Shown one piece after another: positions 20,166 to 26,435 of a DNA stretch of 64,000 nt. The notes under the pieces were generated by a model. It saw nothing but the letters and a program-made list of their open reading frames with translations. It ran no database searches and was not told where the DNA came from. Every line of letters starts with the position of its first letter. The stretch's first letter is position 1. A program made the position numbers and the translations under genes. The stretch comes from a virus: positions 1-64,000 of IMG/VR virus record IMGVR_UViG_3300044638_004201. The stretch is one strand, 5' to 3'.

Positions 20166-20391
20166 CATACTTCTCAGTAGAACTGTGATGTTTGTTGGCG
20201 ATTACTTTACGCTAATGACCACTATTGTCTTAGACGAAAAACTACGCAACGAAAATGAAAGCGACAATGACTTTGCGGTTCGTGTTGCCTCTATTTTTAT
20301 GAACGAGTATTACGGATTTGATGTTGAGGCAGTATCTAATAGCATTGGTGTTGTTGATGAAAATGGAGATGAGGTAGAGGAAGATGTCTAA
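20158..20391 (+). CDS. Hypothetical protein, 77 residues
   Basis: Start at ATG 20158 with GAAAGAGG upstream; seven codons more are possible from a TTG but lack a ribosome site. Contains a hydrophobic SRTVMFVGDYFTLMTTIVLD segment and an acidic end (DENGDEVEEDV). Overlaps the next gene by 8 bases. Confidence 0.6.
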   Translation: MDSILLSRTVMFVGDYFTLMTTIVLDEKLRNENESDNDFAVRVASIFMNEYYGFDVEAVSNSIGVVDENGDEVEEDV

Positions 20392-20728
20392 CCTTGACTT
20401 TCTAGTATCTATTACTGAAGCCATTGAAACTGGCAAAGTAGATAATCAACTGGACACGATTGCTAAAGCAATTCAAGAGCGAAAGAACTTGTTGCGAACA
20501 GGAGTATCCATAGACGACTTCTCCATTGGGGATAGGGTTGTTATCAACGAAAGATGTGGCACAAAGTATTTGCGTGGTGAAGTAGCGACCATTGTTGGTA
20601 TTCGCAGAACCAAGATAACAATTCAGTTTGATAACCCTTCGGGCAGATTTGTTCGCAAGAACTCAGACGGAACTATCTACTCCTCAGATGTGGTTGTGCC
20701 GATTGAGATTGTTGATAGGAAAAAGTAA
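20384..20728 (+). CDS. Small protein with SH3/KOW-like beta-barrel
   Basis: 114 residues. An N-terminal helical part (DNQLDTIAKAIQERKNLL) is followed by FSIGDRVVINERCGTKYLRGEVATIVGIRRTKITIQFD, the pattern of a KOW/SH3-like barrel (GDRVxIN...GxxATIVGI...ITIQFD). Such barrels often bind nucleic acid or protein. Last gene of the operon; a motif A copy overlaps its stop codon. Confidence 0.65.
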   Translation: MSNLDFLVSITEAIETGKVDNQLDTIAKAIQERKNLLRTGVSIDDFSIGDRVVINERCGTKYLRGEVATIVGIRRTKITIQFDNPSGRFVRKNSDGTIYSSDVVVPIEIVDRKK

Positions 20729-20731
20729 AAA
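20717..20731 (+). repeat. Motif A variant across a stop codon
   Basis: AGGAAAAAGTAAAAA encodes the last residues (RKK) and stop of the 20384 gene. Confidence 0.6.
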
Positions 20732-20752
20732 ACCTAAAAGTATGTTAAAGTG

Positions 20753-20860
20753 GTAACTCCTTAGGTGTGGGAGTTATCCCCCTTTCACCCACCCTGAGAT
20801 GAGAGTGGCATACCCTTCCACTCCGCTAACCTCTTTCTCCCTGTCTGAGACTGGGGTTAG
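20753..20860 (+). ncRNA. Structured region with three consecutive hairpins
   Basis: GTAACTCC (20753-20760)/GGAGTTAT (20770-20777); GAGTGG (20803-20808)/CCACTC (20818-20823); CTAACC (20826-20831)/GGTTAG (20855-20860). No reading frame covers it. It lies between two transcription units and could be a small RNA or a processed 3' end. It does not fit a tRNA cloverleaf. Confidence 0.4.
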
Positions 20861-20874
20861 TGTCTAGAACTACT

Positions 20875-20906
20875 TGACTTCTGTGCGGTTTATGTTATGT
20901 TATAAA
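20875..20906 (+). promoter_or_regulatory. Promoter TTGACT with AT-rich -10 region
   Basis: TTGACT at 20875-20880 followed by an AT-rich region containing TATGTT and TATAAA; exact -10 uncertain. Confidence 0.5.
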
Positions 20907-20947
20907 ATCTAAAATCACTTCTTACAGACCCCATTACTATTTTGTGT

Positions 20948-21193
20948 ATGGAAATTGTCTCTAAGGATTATCACCCAAATGGTTCGGCTGCACCTTTTAT
21001 GATTGCGATTGTTGATGACCCTGCGGACGGGGACACTAAACTGGTAATAATGTTTGATGAAACTGACTATGTTGCGGTTTTATCACTTGACTCTCTACAA
21101 AGAGACGAGGACATTTCAGCAAGAAACAATGGATACCACGGGGATAGATACGAAAGATTGCGTTTAGACTTGTGGGACGGGTTTGCTGGCTAG
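20948..21193 (+). CDS. Hypothetical protein, 81 residues
   Basis: ATG at 20948 has no Shine-Dalgarno; an in-frame TTG two codons upstream is possible. Beta-rich (APFMIAIVDDPADGDTKLVIMFDETDYVAVLSLDSLQ), acidic. TACTAT at 20935-20940 could be a -10 box 8 bases before the ATG, but no -35 box fits. Unknown function. Confidence 0.55.
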   Translation: MEIVSKDYHPNGSAAPFMIAIVDDPADGDTKLVIMFDETDYVAVLSLDSLQRDEDISARNNGYHGDRYERLRLDLWDGFAG

Positions 21194-21207
21194 GCAAAAA
21201 GTAAAAA
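21193..21207 (+). repeat. Motif A copy, exact
   Basis: GGCAAAAAGTAAAAA starting on the last base of the previous stop codon, 24 bases before the proteasome-like gene. Confidence 0.8.
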
Positions 21208-21230
21208 CTTACGAGGGTTGAGGGTGCGCT

Positions 21231-21797
21231 GTGACTACGATTGCTGCTGTTCAGGGTGAAAACTGGGCTGTCGTTGGTTATGACTCACGAGTAACTGAAG
21301 AAAACGAAAAGATTTACACACTTCCAAAAGATAATGGGAAGTTATTTAAGAACGGGGCATACCTTATTGGGGTAGCCGGCGACATGAGGGCTATCAACTT
21401 ATTATCATTTGTGTTCAAGCCGCCTGCAATAACACCAACAACTTATGGAGTTAAACTCGACAAGTTTATGACTGCCATTTTTATACCTGAACTGAAGAAA
21501 TGCTTTGAGGACAACTCATACTCAAAAGATGGCGACCAAGATAGCCAAGTGATGGTTCTTATAAATGGAACTGTCTATGAGATTGGCAACGACTATTCGT
21601 GGGCACGGGACGAGAGTGGGGTTTATGCCATTGGTTCTGGAAGTGCTTACGCTCTGGGTGCTTTGCTGGGGACTCTAGAAACAAGAAAGAGGACTCTGGC
21701 AACTGCCAAGACGCTAATCAGACAAGCATTGACTATCTCTGCCAAACTTGACCCTAACACAAGTGCGCCTATCTATATAAATGTGCAGCATTTTTAA
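21231..21797 (+). CDS. Proteasome/HslV-like Ntn-hydrolase peptidase
   Basis: 188 residues from a GTG start. MTTIAAVQGENWAVVGYDSRVTE has the family layout: after Met removal Thr2 would be the N-terminal nucleophile, and Asp18 lies 16 residues later, as Asp17 in proteasome beta subunits and HslV. GKLFKNGAYLIGVAG supplies the Lys33-type lysine (Lys37) and the AG turn, and YAIGSGSAYALGAL matches the GSG/Ser129 region. It would be a self-compartmentalised protease. No ATPase such as HslU is adjacent, though the MoxR ATPase is 8 kb away. Target unknown. Confidence 0.8.
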   Translation: MTTIAAVQGENWAVVGYDSRVTEENEKIYTLPKDNGKLFKNGAYLIGVAGDMRAINLLSFVFKPPAITPTTYGVKLDKFMTAIFIPELKKCFEDNSYSKDGDQDSQVMVLINGTVYEIGNDYSWARDESGVYAIGSGSAYALGALLGTLETRKRTLATAKTLIRQALTISAKLDPNTSAPIYINVQHF

Positions 21798-21813
21798 TAC
21801 CTAGTTAAGGCAA

Positions 21814-21918
21814 ACTACAAACAACTTCTGTGCTGTGAGGACCGGCGTGCCGTAGATTTTTACTTTTTGCTGATGCACTGCTGCCGCTGCTGGTGACCTT
21901 CTGGAATTGTTGGTAGTC
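21814..21918. repeat. Module: B (21814-21827), inverted A (21857-21871), inverted B (21905-21918)
   Basis: ACTACAAACAACTT, TTTTTACTTTTTGCT and AATTGTTGGTAGTC; spacings 43 and 48 bases. CCGGCGTGCCG lies between B and A. Confidence 0.7.
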
Positions 21919-21988
21919 GTTAATACCTGGTTGAACAACCTATGAAACGATTTGCGTTAGCCCTTGTAAAAATAATTTGCGACACTAC

Positions 21989-22017
21989 TTGACTTGCCTA
22001 TCCTAAAATGCTATCCT
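21989..22017 (+). promoter_or_regulatory. Promoter TTGACT-N17-TATCCT
   Basis: Boxes 21989-21994 and 22012-22017; start predicted at about 22024, the base of the leader stem. Confidence 0.6.
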
Positions 22018-22024
22018 TCAGTTA

Positions 22025-22101
22025 TTCGGTAGGGGGAAGTCGCTGGTCACCTGAACGCCTATAACTTGCAAGGGGCGGAAACAATACGACTCCCTACCGA
22101 A
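22025..22101 (+). ncRNA. Structured leader RNA, copy 2
   Basis: TTCGGTAGGG (22025-22034) and CCCTACCGAA (22092-22101) form a 10-base-pair stem around a 57-base loop, the same loop length as copy 1 at 9207. CCTGA, GC, AGGGG and GCGGA recur in order while the stem sequence differs by compensating changes. CCTAAAAG follows in both. Confidence 0.55.
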
Positions 22102-22117
22102 CCTAAAAGGGGGAAAA

Positions 22118-22348
22118 ATGGATTCAGTAGAGTTTGACGAGTTTGGCAGAGTTTATCTTCGCCCAACTTATTACGCGGGTCGTGGTATTGCGGGGCCGGG
22201 TAGAACACCAACAAAAATAAACACAAAGATTCGTTTCTGCGTTATCTGCGAAAAGAAACTTTCTATTTACAACACCGACAAAGATAATGTTTGCTTTAGC
22301 GATACCTGCGAAAAAAAGTTTCAAGACTCAAAAAAGAATAAGAAATAA
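22118..22348 (+). CDS. 76-residue zinc-finger-like protein
   Basis: ATG with AAAAGGGGG upstream. FCVICEKKLSIYNTDKDNVCFSDTC gives CxxC and CxxxxC pairs about 15 residues apart, a single zinc site; the C-terminus is basic. First gene after the second structured leader, as the 9307 zinc-ribbon gene is after the first. Confidence 0.7.
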   Translation: MDSVEFDEFGRVYLRPTYYAGRGIAGPGRTPTKINTKIRFCVICEKKLSIYNTDKDNVCFSDTCEKKFQDSKKNKK

Positions 22349-22351
22349 TAC

Positions 22352-22380
22352 TTGACTTTACTTTGGTAAAGTGTTACACT
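22352..22380 (+). promoter_or_regulatory. Promoter TTGACT-N17-TACACT
   Basis: Boxes 22352-22357 and 22375-22380. Confidence 0.65.
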
Positions 22381-22412
22381 TGCTACAACAACAACTTACA
22401 GGGGGTAAGTAA

Positions 22413-22541
22413 ATGTCCGACATGATTCTAAAGCACCTAGCACTCTATGCGAGTGGCAAGGTTGTCCCTATTTGCGGTGAGTGCGAGAAAGCACTTACAC
22501 CCAATGAAATTGGGTATGGACACGATTGTGAGGTAGCGTAA
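22413..22541 (+). CDS. 42-residue zinc-finger-like protein
   Basis: ATG with GGGGGTAAG upstream. ICGECEKAL gives CxxC, and GHDC provides His and Cys. TAATG overlap with the next gene. Confidence 0.6.
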   Translation: MSDMILKHLALYASGKVVPICGECEKALTPNEIGYGHDCEVA

Positions 22542-22774
22542 TGAACACTATCTCAATGAGTTATCACTTGCGTGGAAACTTTTATCCACCACTACCACTT
22601 GACTATGCAGAACCTGCTATCAAGGCTTGGGAGTTTTATCAAGAAGAAAACTATGATGCGGTAGTCGTATTACCTGCCGACATAGTGCCTCACCCTGCTA
22701 CTGCCGTAAAGACAGATGCTGGTTGGGAAATAACTGCTAGCGAACTTGTAAGAATACTTAGATTGGATAGGTAA
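22541..22774 (+). CDS. Hypothetical protein, 77 residues
   Basis: Coupled by TAATG on both sides. MNTISMSYHLRGNFYPPLPLDYAEPAIKAWEFYQEENYDAVVVLPADI; alpha/beta, no cysteines. Unknown function. Confidence 0.65.
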   Translation: MNTISMSYHLRGNFYPPLPLDYAEPAIKAWEFYQEENYDAVVVLPADIVPHPATAVKTDAGWEITASELVRILRLDR

Positions 22775-23091
22775 TGAGCACACTAACAGAAGTATTTGAT
22801 ACTTTGGTAAAAGAAAGAGTTAGCGAGGCTAAGGCTATTGCCTTTGATACTTGCCACAAGATTTATCTGCTTATGGACAATGAACAGGTAGAACTAATGA
22901 GAACTTATGGCTACGACCCACTTATTACTAAAGAAGATGCCACACCTGATGTAATGCTTGCGACACTGCAAGAGTGGTATGAAGATTCTTGCGGGCTTAG
23001 ATTTATTGAAGCGGTTAGCACTAATCACGAAAATCCTAATGCTGGATTCGAAACCCTAATTGGTCAAGGAGATTTTGCTGAAGACGACTAA
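22774..23091 (+). CDS. Hypothetical protein, 105 residues
   Basis: ATG overlaps the previous stop (TAATG). Acidic helical protein (LTEVFDTLVKERVSEAKAIAFDTCHKIYLLMDNEQ). Last gene before a terminator. Confidence 0.65.
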   Translation: MSTLTEVFDTLVKERVSEAKAIAFDTCHKIYLLMDNEQVELMRTYGYDPLITKEDATPDVMLATLQEWYEDSCGLRFIEAVSTNHENPNAGFETLIGQGDFAEDD

Positions 23092-23107
23092 CAAACAATT
23101 AGAAATG

Positions 23108-23131
23108 CCCCGCCTAGTGCGGGGTATTTTT
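23108..23131 (+). terminator. Intrinsic terminator
   Basis: CCCCGC (23108-23113) and GCGGGG (23119-23124) around CTAGT, followed by TATTTTTATTT. Confidence 0.85.
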
Positions 23132-23155
23132 ATTTAATTTGCAGTGGGACGCTGT

Positions 23156-23212
23156 GGCAAAAAGTAAAAACCTGCAATAGCGCCCAGTGCATTTGCACAC
23201 TACAAACAATTT
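23156..23212. repeat. Module: A (23156-23170) and B (23199-23212)
   Basis: Exact GGCAAAAAGTAAAAA and ACTACAAACAATTT, start-to-start 43 bases, between a terminator and the next unit. Confidence 0.75.
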
Positions 23213-23312
23213 GAGAAGTCTAAAATCCCAGAAACCCTGACCCAAATGATGTGAAGACAAAACGGACATTTTGCCTGTGAAATAGGTCACAAAAATAATC
23301 CATTGAGAAATG

Positions 23313-23338
23313 CCTACCTCAATCGTCATAAGAGGTAG
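23313..23338 (+). promoter_or_regulatory. Hairpin with AATCGTC loop, copy 1
   Basis: CTACCTC (23314-23320) pairs with GAGGTAG (23332-23338); loop AATCGTCATAA. Followed by AGGGAAAAA and an AGGAGG site for the 23368 gene. Confidence 0.55.
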
Positions 23339-23367
23339 AGGGAAAAACAGAAAGGAGGAAAGCCTCA

Positions 23368-23460
23368 ATGGAAAAGACACTACAACAGAAACTAGACGAA
23401 CTAAGTAAAGCCTTAGAACCTGTCCTGTGGGATTTGCTAGATGAAGTGGAGAAAGACTAA
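23368..23460 (+). CDS. 30-residue acidic micro-protein
   Basis: ATG with a strong AAAGGAGGAAA ribosome site encodes MEKTLQQKLDELSKALEPVL and ten more residues ending DEVEKD. One amphipathic helix. The dedicated leader hairpin and ribosome site argue for real expression. Function unknown. Confidence 0.55.
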   Translation: MEKTLQQKLDELSKALEPVLWDLLDEVEKD

Positions 23461-23477
23461 GAGTCATTGACTTTTGG

Positions 23478-23503
23478 CTTACTTAATCGTCGTTAATAAG
23501 TAG
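23478..23503 (+). promoter_or_regulatory. Hairpin with AATCGTC loop, copy 2
   Basis: CTTACTT (23478-23484) pairs imperfectly with AAGTAG (23498-23503); loop begins AATCGTC as in copy 1, and TAGAGGGA follows in both. Confidence 0.5.
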
Positions 23504-23533
23504 AGGGATAAATAATCCCAAGAGGAGGAAGAA

Positions 23534-23701
23534 ATGCTAAAACTGAAACAAACAAGAAAGGCAAGAAAGCAATACGAGCCAGAAGATGAGTTAGTGCTAG
23601 TAATGGACACACCTGACCTAGACGCTATGGAACACGAAGCCTTTAGGCTCAACACGGAAGTTTGGCTAGATGAAGTCTTAGGTTTGGGTGGGGGTGAATA
23701 A
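23534..23701 (+). CDS. 55-residue protein
   Basis: ATG with AGAGGAGGAAG upstream. Basic N-terminus (MLKLKQTRKARKQYEPEDEL) and acidic, glycine-ended C-terminus. Shares a leader element with the 23368 gene. Unknown function. Confidence 0.6.
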   Translation: MLKLKQTRKARKQYEPEDELVLVMDTPDLDAMEHEAFRLNTEVWLDEVLGLGGGE

Positions 23702-23708
23702 AAGGTAT

Positions 23709-23737
23709 TTGACTTTTGTTTAGAGATGTAGTAAGAT
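23709..23737 (+). promoter_or_regulatory. Promoter TTGACT-N17-TAAGAT
   Basis: Boxes 23709-23714 and 23732-23737. Confidence 0.65.
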
Positions 23738-23769
23738 TAACTTATCAAAGAAGGAAGGGGGTGAAATAA

Positions 23770-23994
23770 ATGATTTCTTTCGGAGATTTTGTAAATTGGG
23801 TAGAGCCTAATGGCAACTACGAGAACTACTGTATTCAATGCGGACGCAAGACAGGTAAGAACGCTTACCTAGTAAATGTATCCACAGGTGGTGCGGTGCT
23901 ACACCCAGCCAGCGAAGCAGACTCACAGGGGTTCTGGAACATAGGCAGAGAGTGTGCCAAAGAGTTTGATAAAGCGGTTCTGGTCAAGAACTAA
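23770..23994 (+). CDS. 74-residue zinc-finger-like protein
   Basis: ATG with GAAGGAAGGGGGTG upstream. NYCIQCGRKTGKNAYLV gives CxxC; a third cysteine (GRECAKEF) lies near the C-terminus after a His. The WVEPNGNYENYC opening suggests a small zinc-ribbon fold. Monocistronic, ending in a terminator. Confidence 0.65.
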   Translation: MISFGDFVNWVEPNGNYENYCIQCGRKTGKNAYLVNVSTGGAVLHPASEADSQGFWNIGRECAKEFDKAVLVKN

Positions 23995-24016
23995 AGCCCA
24001 ACAGATTTTAGAGAAG

Positions 24017-24042
24017 CCCCCGTTGATGCGGGGGTTTTTTCT
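24017..24042 (+). terminator. Intrinsic terminator
   Basis: CCCCCG (24017-24022) and CGGGGG (24029-24034) around TTGATG, followed by TTTTTT. Confidence 0.9.
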
Positions 24043-24048
24043 TTGGCA

Positions 24049-24140
24049 ACTATAAACAACTTGGTCAAATCGAGGGCCCGGTGGTGCATTAGCAAAAAGT
24101 AAAAACTCTCCTTCAGATCCGCTGCAAGTAAAAACAACTT
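24049..24140. repeat. Module: B (24049-24062), A (24091-24105), B (24127-24140)
   Basis: ACTATAAACAACTT, AGCAAAAAGTAAAAA and AGTAAAAACAACTT; spacings 42 and 36 bases. CAGATCCG lies between A and the second B. Confidence 0.75.
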
Positions 24141-24160
24141 GGGTTGTTTGCTGAAGGGAC

Positions 24161-24190
24161 TTGACAAATGTCAGGAAGGTTTGATAGTAT
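24161..24190 (+). promoter_or_regulatory. Promoter TTGACA-N18-TAGTAT with operator-like spacer
   Basis: Boxes 24161-24166 and 24185-24190. GTCAGGAAGG (24170-24179) fills the spacer, as in the promoters at 24456 and 25066. Confidence 0.7.
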
Positions 24191-24215
24191 GTGGATACCT
24201 AAGAAGGGGGAACTT

Positions 24216-24449
24216 ATGTTTAGAGATTGGCTATTCGGTGATTTCAAATACGCATACCGAACAACGAAGGTAGAGAAGATTATCTATAAGAAAATCGCTT
24301 TAGTAGTTATTGCGGTTCTGTTCATTATGATAATGATTGACGCCTCTGCTCTAGGTCTTGTTCTGTTCTTTGGTCTTGGCTGGTATGCCAAGCAAAAGTA
24401 TGACTTGAAAAAGAAAGTAGTGCGTAAGCGCAAGAAAAAAGTTTCATAA
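24216..24449 (+). CDS. Small membrane protein with basic tail
   Basis: Start at ATG 24216 (AAGGGGGAAC upstream); earlier in-frame ATGs lie inside the promoter. 77 residues with two adjacent hydrophobic segments (about 28-43 and 45-60) and a very basic C-terminus (KKKVVRKRKKKVS). Topology would place both ends inside. Function unknown; a holin or channel role is possible. Confidence 0.6.
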   Translation: MFRDWLFGDFKYAYRTTKVEKIIYKKIALVVIAVLFIMIMIDASALGLVLFFGLGWYAKQKYDLKKKVVRKRKKKVS

Positions 24450-24455
24450 GCCGAT

Positions 24456-24485
24456 TTGACAAATGTCAGGAAGGTATGATAAACT
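24456..24485 (+). promoter_or_regulatory. Promoter TTGACA-N18-TAAACT with operator-like spacer
   Basis: Boxes 24456-24461 and 24480-24485; GTCAGGAAGG at 24465-24474. Confidence 0.65.
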
Positions 24486-24508
24486 CTCCATAGAAAGGGG
24501 AAATACAA

Positions 24509-25042
24509 ATGAACACTTCTCCACAAGATGAAGCACTAGAACTACTAGAAACAAAAATAGCACCACGCTCTTATACGATTGACTATCCAAAAGAATTGTG
24601 GTCTGAGTTATTGCCCGGCTTATGGCAGGGTGGAACTGATGATGACGACATTTATGACCAACTAGCAACGCCAGCAATTACAAAAAAGAACTTTGATTTT
24701 GTGATTACAGCCTACGCTTGGGCTAATCCTGTTGATTGGTTTGTCAAGGAAATCCGTTTCGGATTTTATGACAGCGACATGGCAGACTTTGACCCAAATG
24801 ATTTACAAGGAATTGTTCGTATGGCTCACGCAGAGTGGAAGCGAGGACAGCGTGTCCTTATTCGTTGCCAAGCAGGTATGAACCGAAGTGGTCTAATTAT
24901 GGCTCTAGTCCTTATTCGTGAGGGCTACACGCCACAAGAAGCGATTGACTTGATACGGGCTAAGAGAAGCAAGCACGCCTTGTTCAATGGTCGCTTTGAG
25001 AAGTGGCTGAGTGAAGTTGATGTTTCGGCGTGGAGAAACTAA
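24509..25042 (+). CDS. Dual-specificity phosphatase-like protein
   Basis: 177 residues. LLPGLWQGGTDDDD opens as in dual-specificity phosphatases. VLIRCQAGMNRSGLIMALVLI carries the Cx5R P-loop: Cys120 nucleophile, Arg126, Ser127; the usual HC is RC here. FYDSDMADFD (about 86-95) can supply the general-acid aspartate. It would dephosphorylate phosphoserine, threonine, tyrosine or a non-protein phosphate. It is alone in its unit under a GTCAGGAAGG promoter. A kinase-like domain exists elsewhere in this phage (3136-residue protein), but a link is speculative. Confidence 0.85.
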   Translation: MNTSPQDEALELLETKIAPRSYTIDYPKELWSELLPGLWQGGTDDDDIYDQLATPAITKKNFDFVITAYAWANPVDWFVKEIRFGFYDSDMADFDPNDLQGIVRMAHAEWKRGQRVLIRCQAGMNRSGLIMALVLIREGYTPQEAIDLIRAKRSKHALFNGRFEKWLSEVDVSAWRN

Positions 25043-25065
25043 GACACGCCGAAAGTCAGGAAGGT

Positions 25066-25094
25066 TTGACAAAAGGTCAGGAAGGCTGTAATCT
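25066..25094 (+). promoter_or_regulatory. Promoter TTGACA-N17-TAATCT flanked by two operator-like repeats
   Basis: Boxes 25066-25071 and 25089-25094. GTCAGGAAGG lies just upstream of the -35 (25055-25064) and again in the spacer (25076-25085). Confidence 0.65.
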
Positions 25095-25139
25095 TAGGGT
25101 ATTGACTAGGAAAGTCAATAGAAAAGGGAGAAAGACAAA

Positions 25140-25295
25140 ATGAAAACAGAAGCAAAGTTTATTAGACGCAGAATTGCCGTTGGACTTATTTTGCTTGCTT
25201 TGTTCGCTTGGGCTCTTGACGCTACTACACCTGAGATGTGTAAAGTGCCGACAGAACAAATGAATCAATTTTGTTTAGACCTGTTGTATCCATAA
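25140..25295 (+). CDS. 51-residue membrane or secreted protein
   Basis: ATG with AAAAGGGAGAAAGAC upstream. KFIRRRIAVGLILLALFAWALDA is an anchor or signal segment; the short outer part has two cysteines (EMCKV, QFCLD) that could form a disulfide. Unknown function. Confidence 0.55.
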   Translation: MKTEAKFIRRRIAVGLILLALFAWALDATTPEMCKVPTEQMNQFCLDLLYP

Positions 25296-25316
25296 TAACT
25301 AAAGGGGGTAGTAATA

Positions 25317-25568
25317 ATGTCAGGTTGGAGAACTAAAAAAGCAAATGCTTTAGCAAAAAGAGAAGCCTCTTTTATCAAAAGCAGAGAAAGACTTAGCACA
25401 CCTCGTGCGGAGTTTTTACTAAAGTTTGCTTTTATGAGTGATGAGCAGTTTGAGAAATGGTCTGAACTAAAGACAAGTGCCGAAGCAAGAGCCTTTATGG
25501 AAGCACTACCAATGCCTCAAATAAAAACAAATGAAGTGTTTATCAAACTAGACAAAGAAGAAAGATAG
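25317..25568 (+). CDS. Hypothetical basic helical protein, 83 residues
   Basis: ATG with AAAGGGGGTAG upstream. N-terminus basic (GWRTKKANALAKREASFIKSRERL), C-terminus helical. No cysteines. Ends one base inside a motif A copy. Confidence 0.6.
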   Translation: MSGWRTKKANALAKREASFIKSRERLSTPRAEFLLKFAFMSDEQFEKWSELKTSAEARAFMEALPMPQIKTNEVFIKLDKEER

Positions 25569-25582
25569 GGAAAAAGTAAAAA
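25568..25582 (+). repeat. Motif A variant at start codon
   Basis: GGGAAAAAGTAAAAA ending on the first base of the ATG at 25582. Confidence 0.65.
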
Positions 25583-25740
25583 TGAAGAAATGTATAAATG
25601 CTACTTGCGAAAGCACGGAGTTAGTTTATTCAGGCGTAGATGCGTTCTTGCTTGGTGGTATTGAAACAGAGAAGTGGTGCTACACCTGCGCCAATGCGAT
25701 TGCTTTATCTAACAGGAAGGAAGAATCAAATGTTGCTTGA
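25582..25740 (+). CDS. 52-residue zinc-finger-like protein
   Basis: MKKCINATCEST gives Cx4C and KWCYTCANA gives CxxC, about 24 residues apart, a likely zinc site. ATG lies directly after motif A. Overlaps the next gene by 11 bases. Confidence 0.6.
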   Translation: MKKCINATCESTELVYSGVDAFLLGGIETEKWCYTCANAIALSNRKEESNVA

Positions 25741-25897
25741 TAATGGAACAATGTTCGCAATAATTATTGCGCTTGCGGGTTCATGCTTTGTTATGGTTGT
25801 TGGTATCAGAGCGCAAGGTAAGTTGATACGGGAGAACAACAGACTTCGTAAAGAACTAACTGAACTTCACTACGAGAAGGTGAAGGGAGGAATCTAA
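25730..25897 (+). CDS. 55-residue membrane protein with coiled-coil tail
   Basis: ATG at 25730 with AGGAAGGAAG upstream. One transmembrane segment (MFAIIIALAGSCFVMVVGI) then a charged helix (ENNRLRKELTELHYEKVKGG), the layout of small phage bitopic proteins. TAATG overlap with the next gene, also a membrane protein. Confidence 0.6.
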   Translation: MLLDNGTMFAIIIALAGSCFVMVVGIRAQGKLIRENNRLRKELTELHYEKVKGGI

Positions 25898-26073
25898 TGG
25901 AAGAAACTAATGTAATGCTTGACCCAATGGATTGCGGTCTTGCCTGTCAGTTTGAGTGGATAGAAGTATCATCAAACTTCTTCAGCGTTGCTGTCTATAC
26001 ACCTGCGTTGATAGTTGGTGTGCTTTCTTATTTCATCTACAAAGCGATAAAAAAGAAGAAACGAAAGGCGTAA
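25897..26073 (+). CDS. 58-residue membrane protein
   Basis: Acidic outer N-terminus with two cysteines (DCGLACQFEW), one transmembrane segment (about 29-49) and a strongly basic tail (KAIKKKKRKA), giving N-out/C-in topology. Coupled to the previous membrane gene, so the two may form a complex. Function unknown. Confidence 0.6.
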   Translation: MEETNVMLDPMDCGLACQFEWIEVSSNFFSVAVYTPALIVGVLSYFIYKAIKKKKRKA

Positions 26074-26080
26074 TTCAGAA

Positions 26081-26284
26081 GTGGCAAAAAGTAAAAAGAT
26101 AGAGATTGATGCTGCAAAGTTATACAACTCTGGTCTTGCCATAGATGATGTGGCTGAAGAACTTGGTGTCTGTTATAGGACAGCGAGGAAAGCGATTCGT
26201 AGTAGTGGAGTTGTTTTGAGAGACCCTTCAGCCCGTCTCAGAGGTAGAACTAGCCCTAAAAGAAAGAAGGCAGGAAATGAATAA
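26081..26284 (+). CDS. Helix-turn-helix DNA-binding protein
   Basis: 67 residues from a GTG at 26081. AAKLYNSGLAIDDVAEELGVCYRTARKAIRSSGVVLR is a resolvase/Hin-type HTH (turn at ELGV, recognition helix YRTARKAIR), followed by a basic tail (RGRTSPKRKKAGNE). It probably binds DNA as a small regulator. Its first codons (MAKSKK) are themselves an exact motif A copy. Confidence 0.8.
   Translation: MAKSKKIEIDAAKLYNSGLAIDDVAEELGVCYRTARKAIRSSGVVLRDPSARLRGRTSPKRKKAGNE
26083..26097 (+). repeat. Motif A copy, exact, inside coding sequence
   Basis: GGCAAAAAGTAAAAA encoding residues 2-6 (AKSKK) of the HTH protein. Confidence 0.8.
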
Positions 26285-26432
26285 TCTCAATGTAGTTTGG
26301 TCTGCGGTAGTTGCCAGCGTGGCATCTGCGCTCGCTGTTGTAATGGCTATCTGGGGAGACTCAGATGTGTCCTTAGCCCTCGGCGCTGTGGCGATTACTT
26401 CGGCTGTTCTGTCCATAAGGGAGAAACCTTAG
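26277..26432 (+). CDS. Small two-segment membrane protein, holin candidate
   Basis: ATG with GGCAGGAA upstream, overlapping the HTH gene by 8 bases. 51 residues: two hydrophobic segments (VVWSAVVASVASALAVVMAI and SLALGAVAITSAVLSI) joined by WGDSD. The size and hairpin topology fit a small holin. The transglycosylase gene is about 450 bases downstream, which strengthens that reading. Confidence 0.55.
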   Translation: MNNLNVVWSAVVASVASALAVVMAIWGDSDVSLALGAVAITSAVLSIREKP

Positions 26433-26435
26433 GAC

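Larger units (their letters stand above)
21798..22117. other. 320-base gene-free region
   Basis: Holds a B-A-B module (21814-21918), a promoter (21989-22017) and the second copy of the structured leader RNA (22025-22101). No reading frame is supported. Confidence 0.7.
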
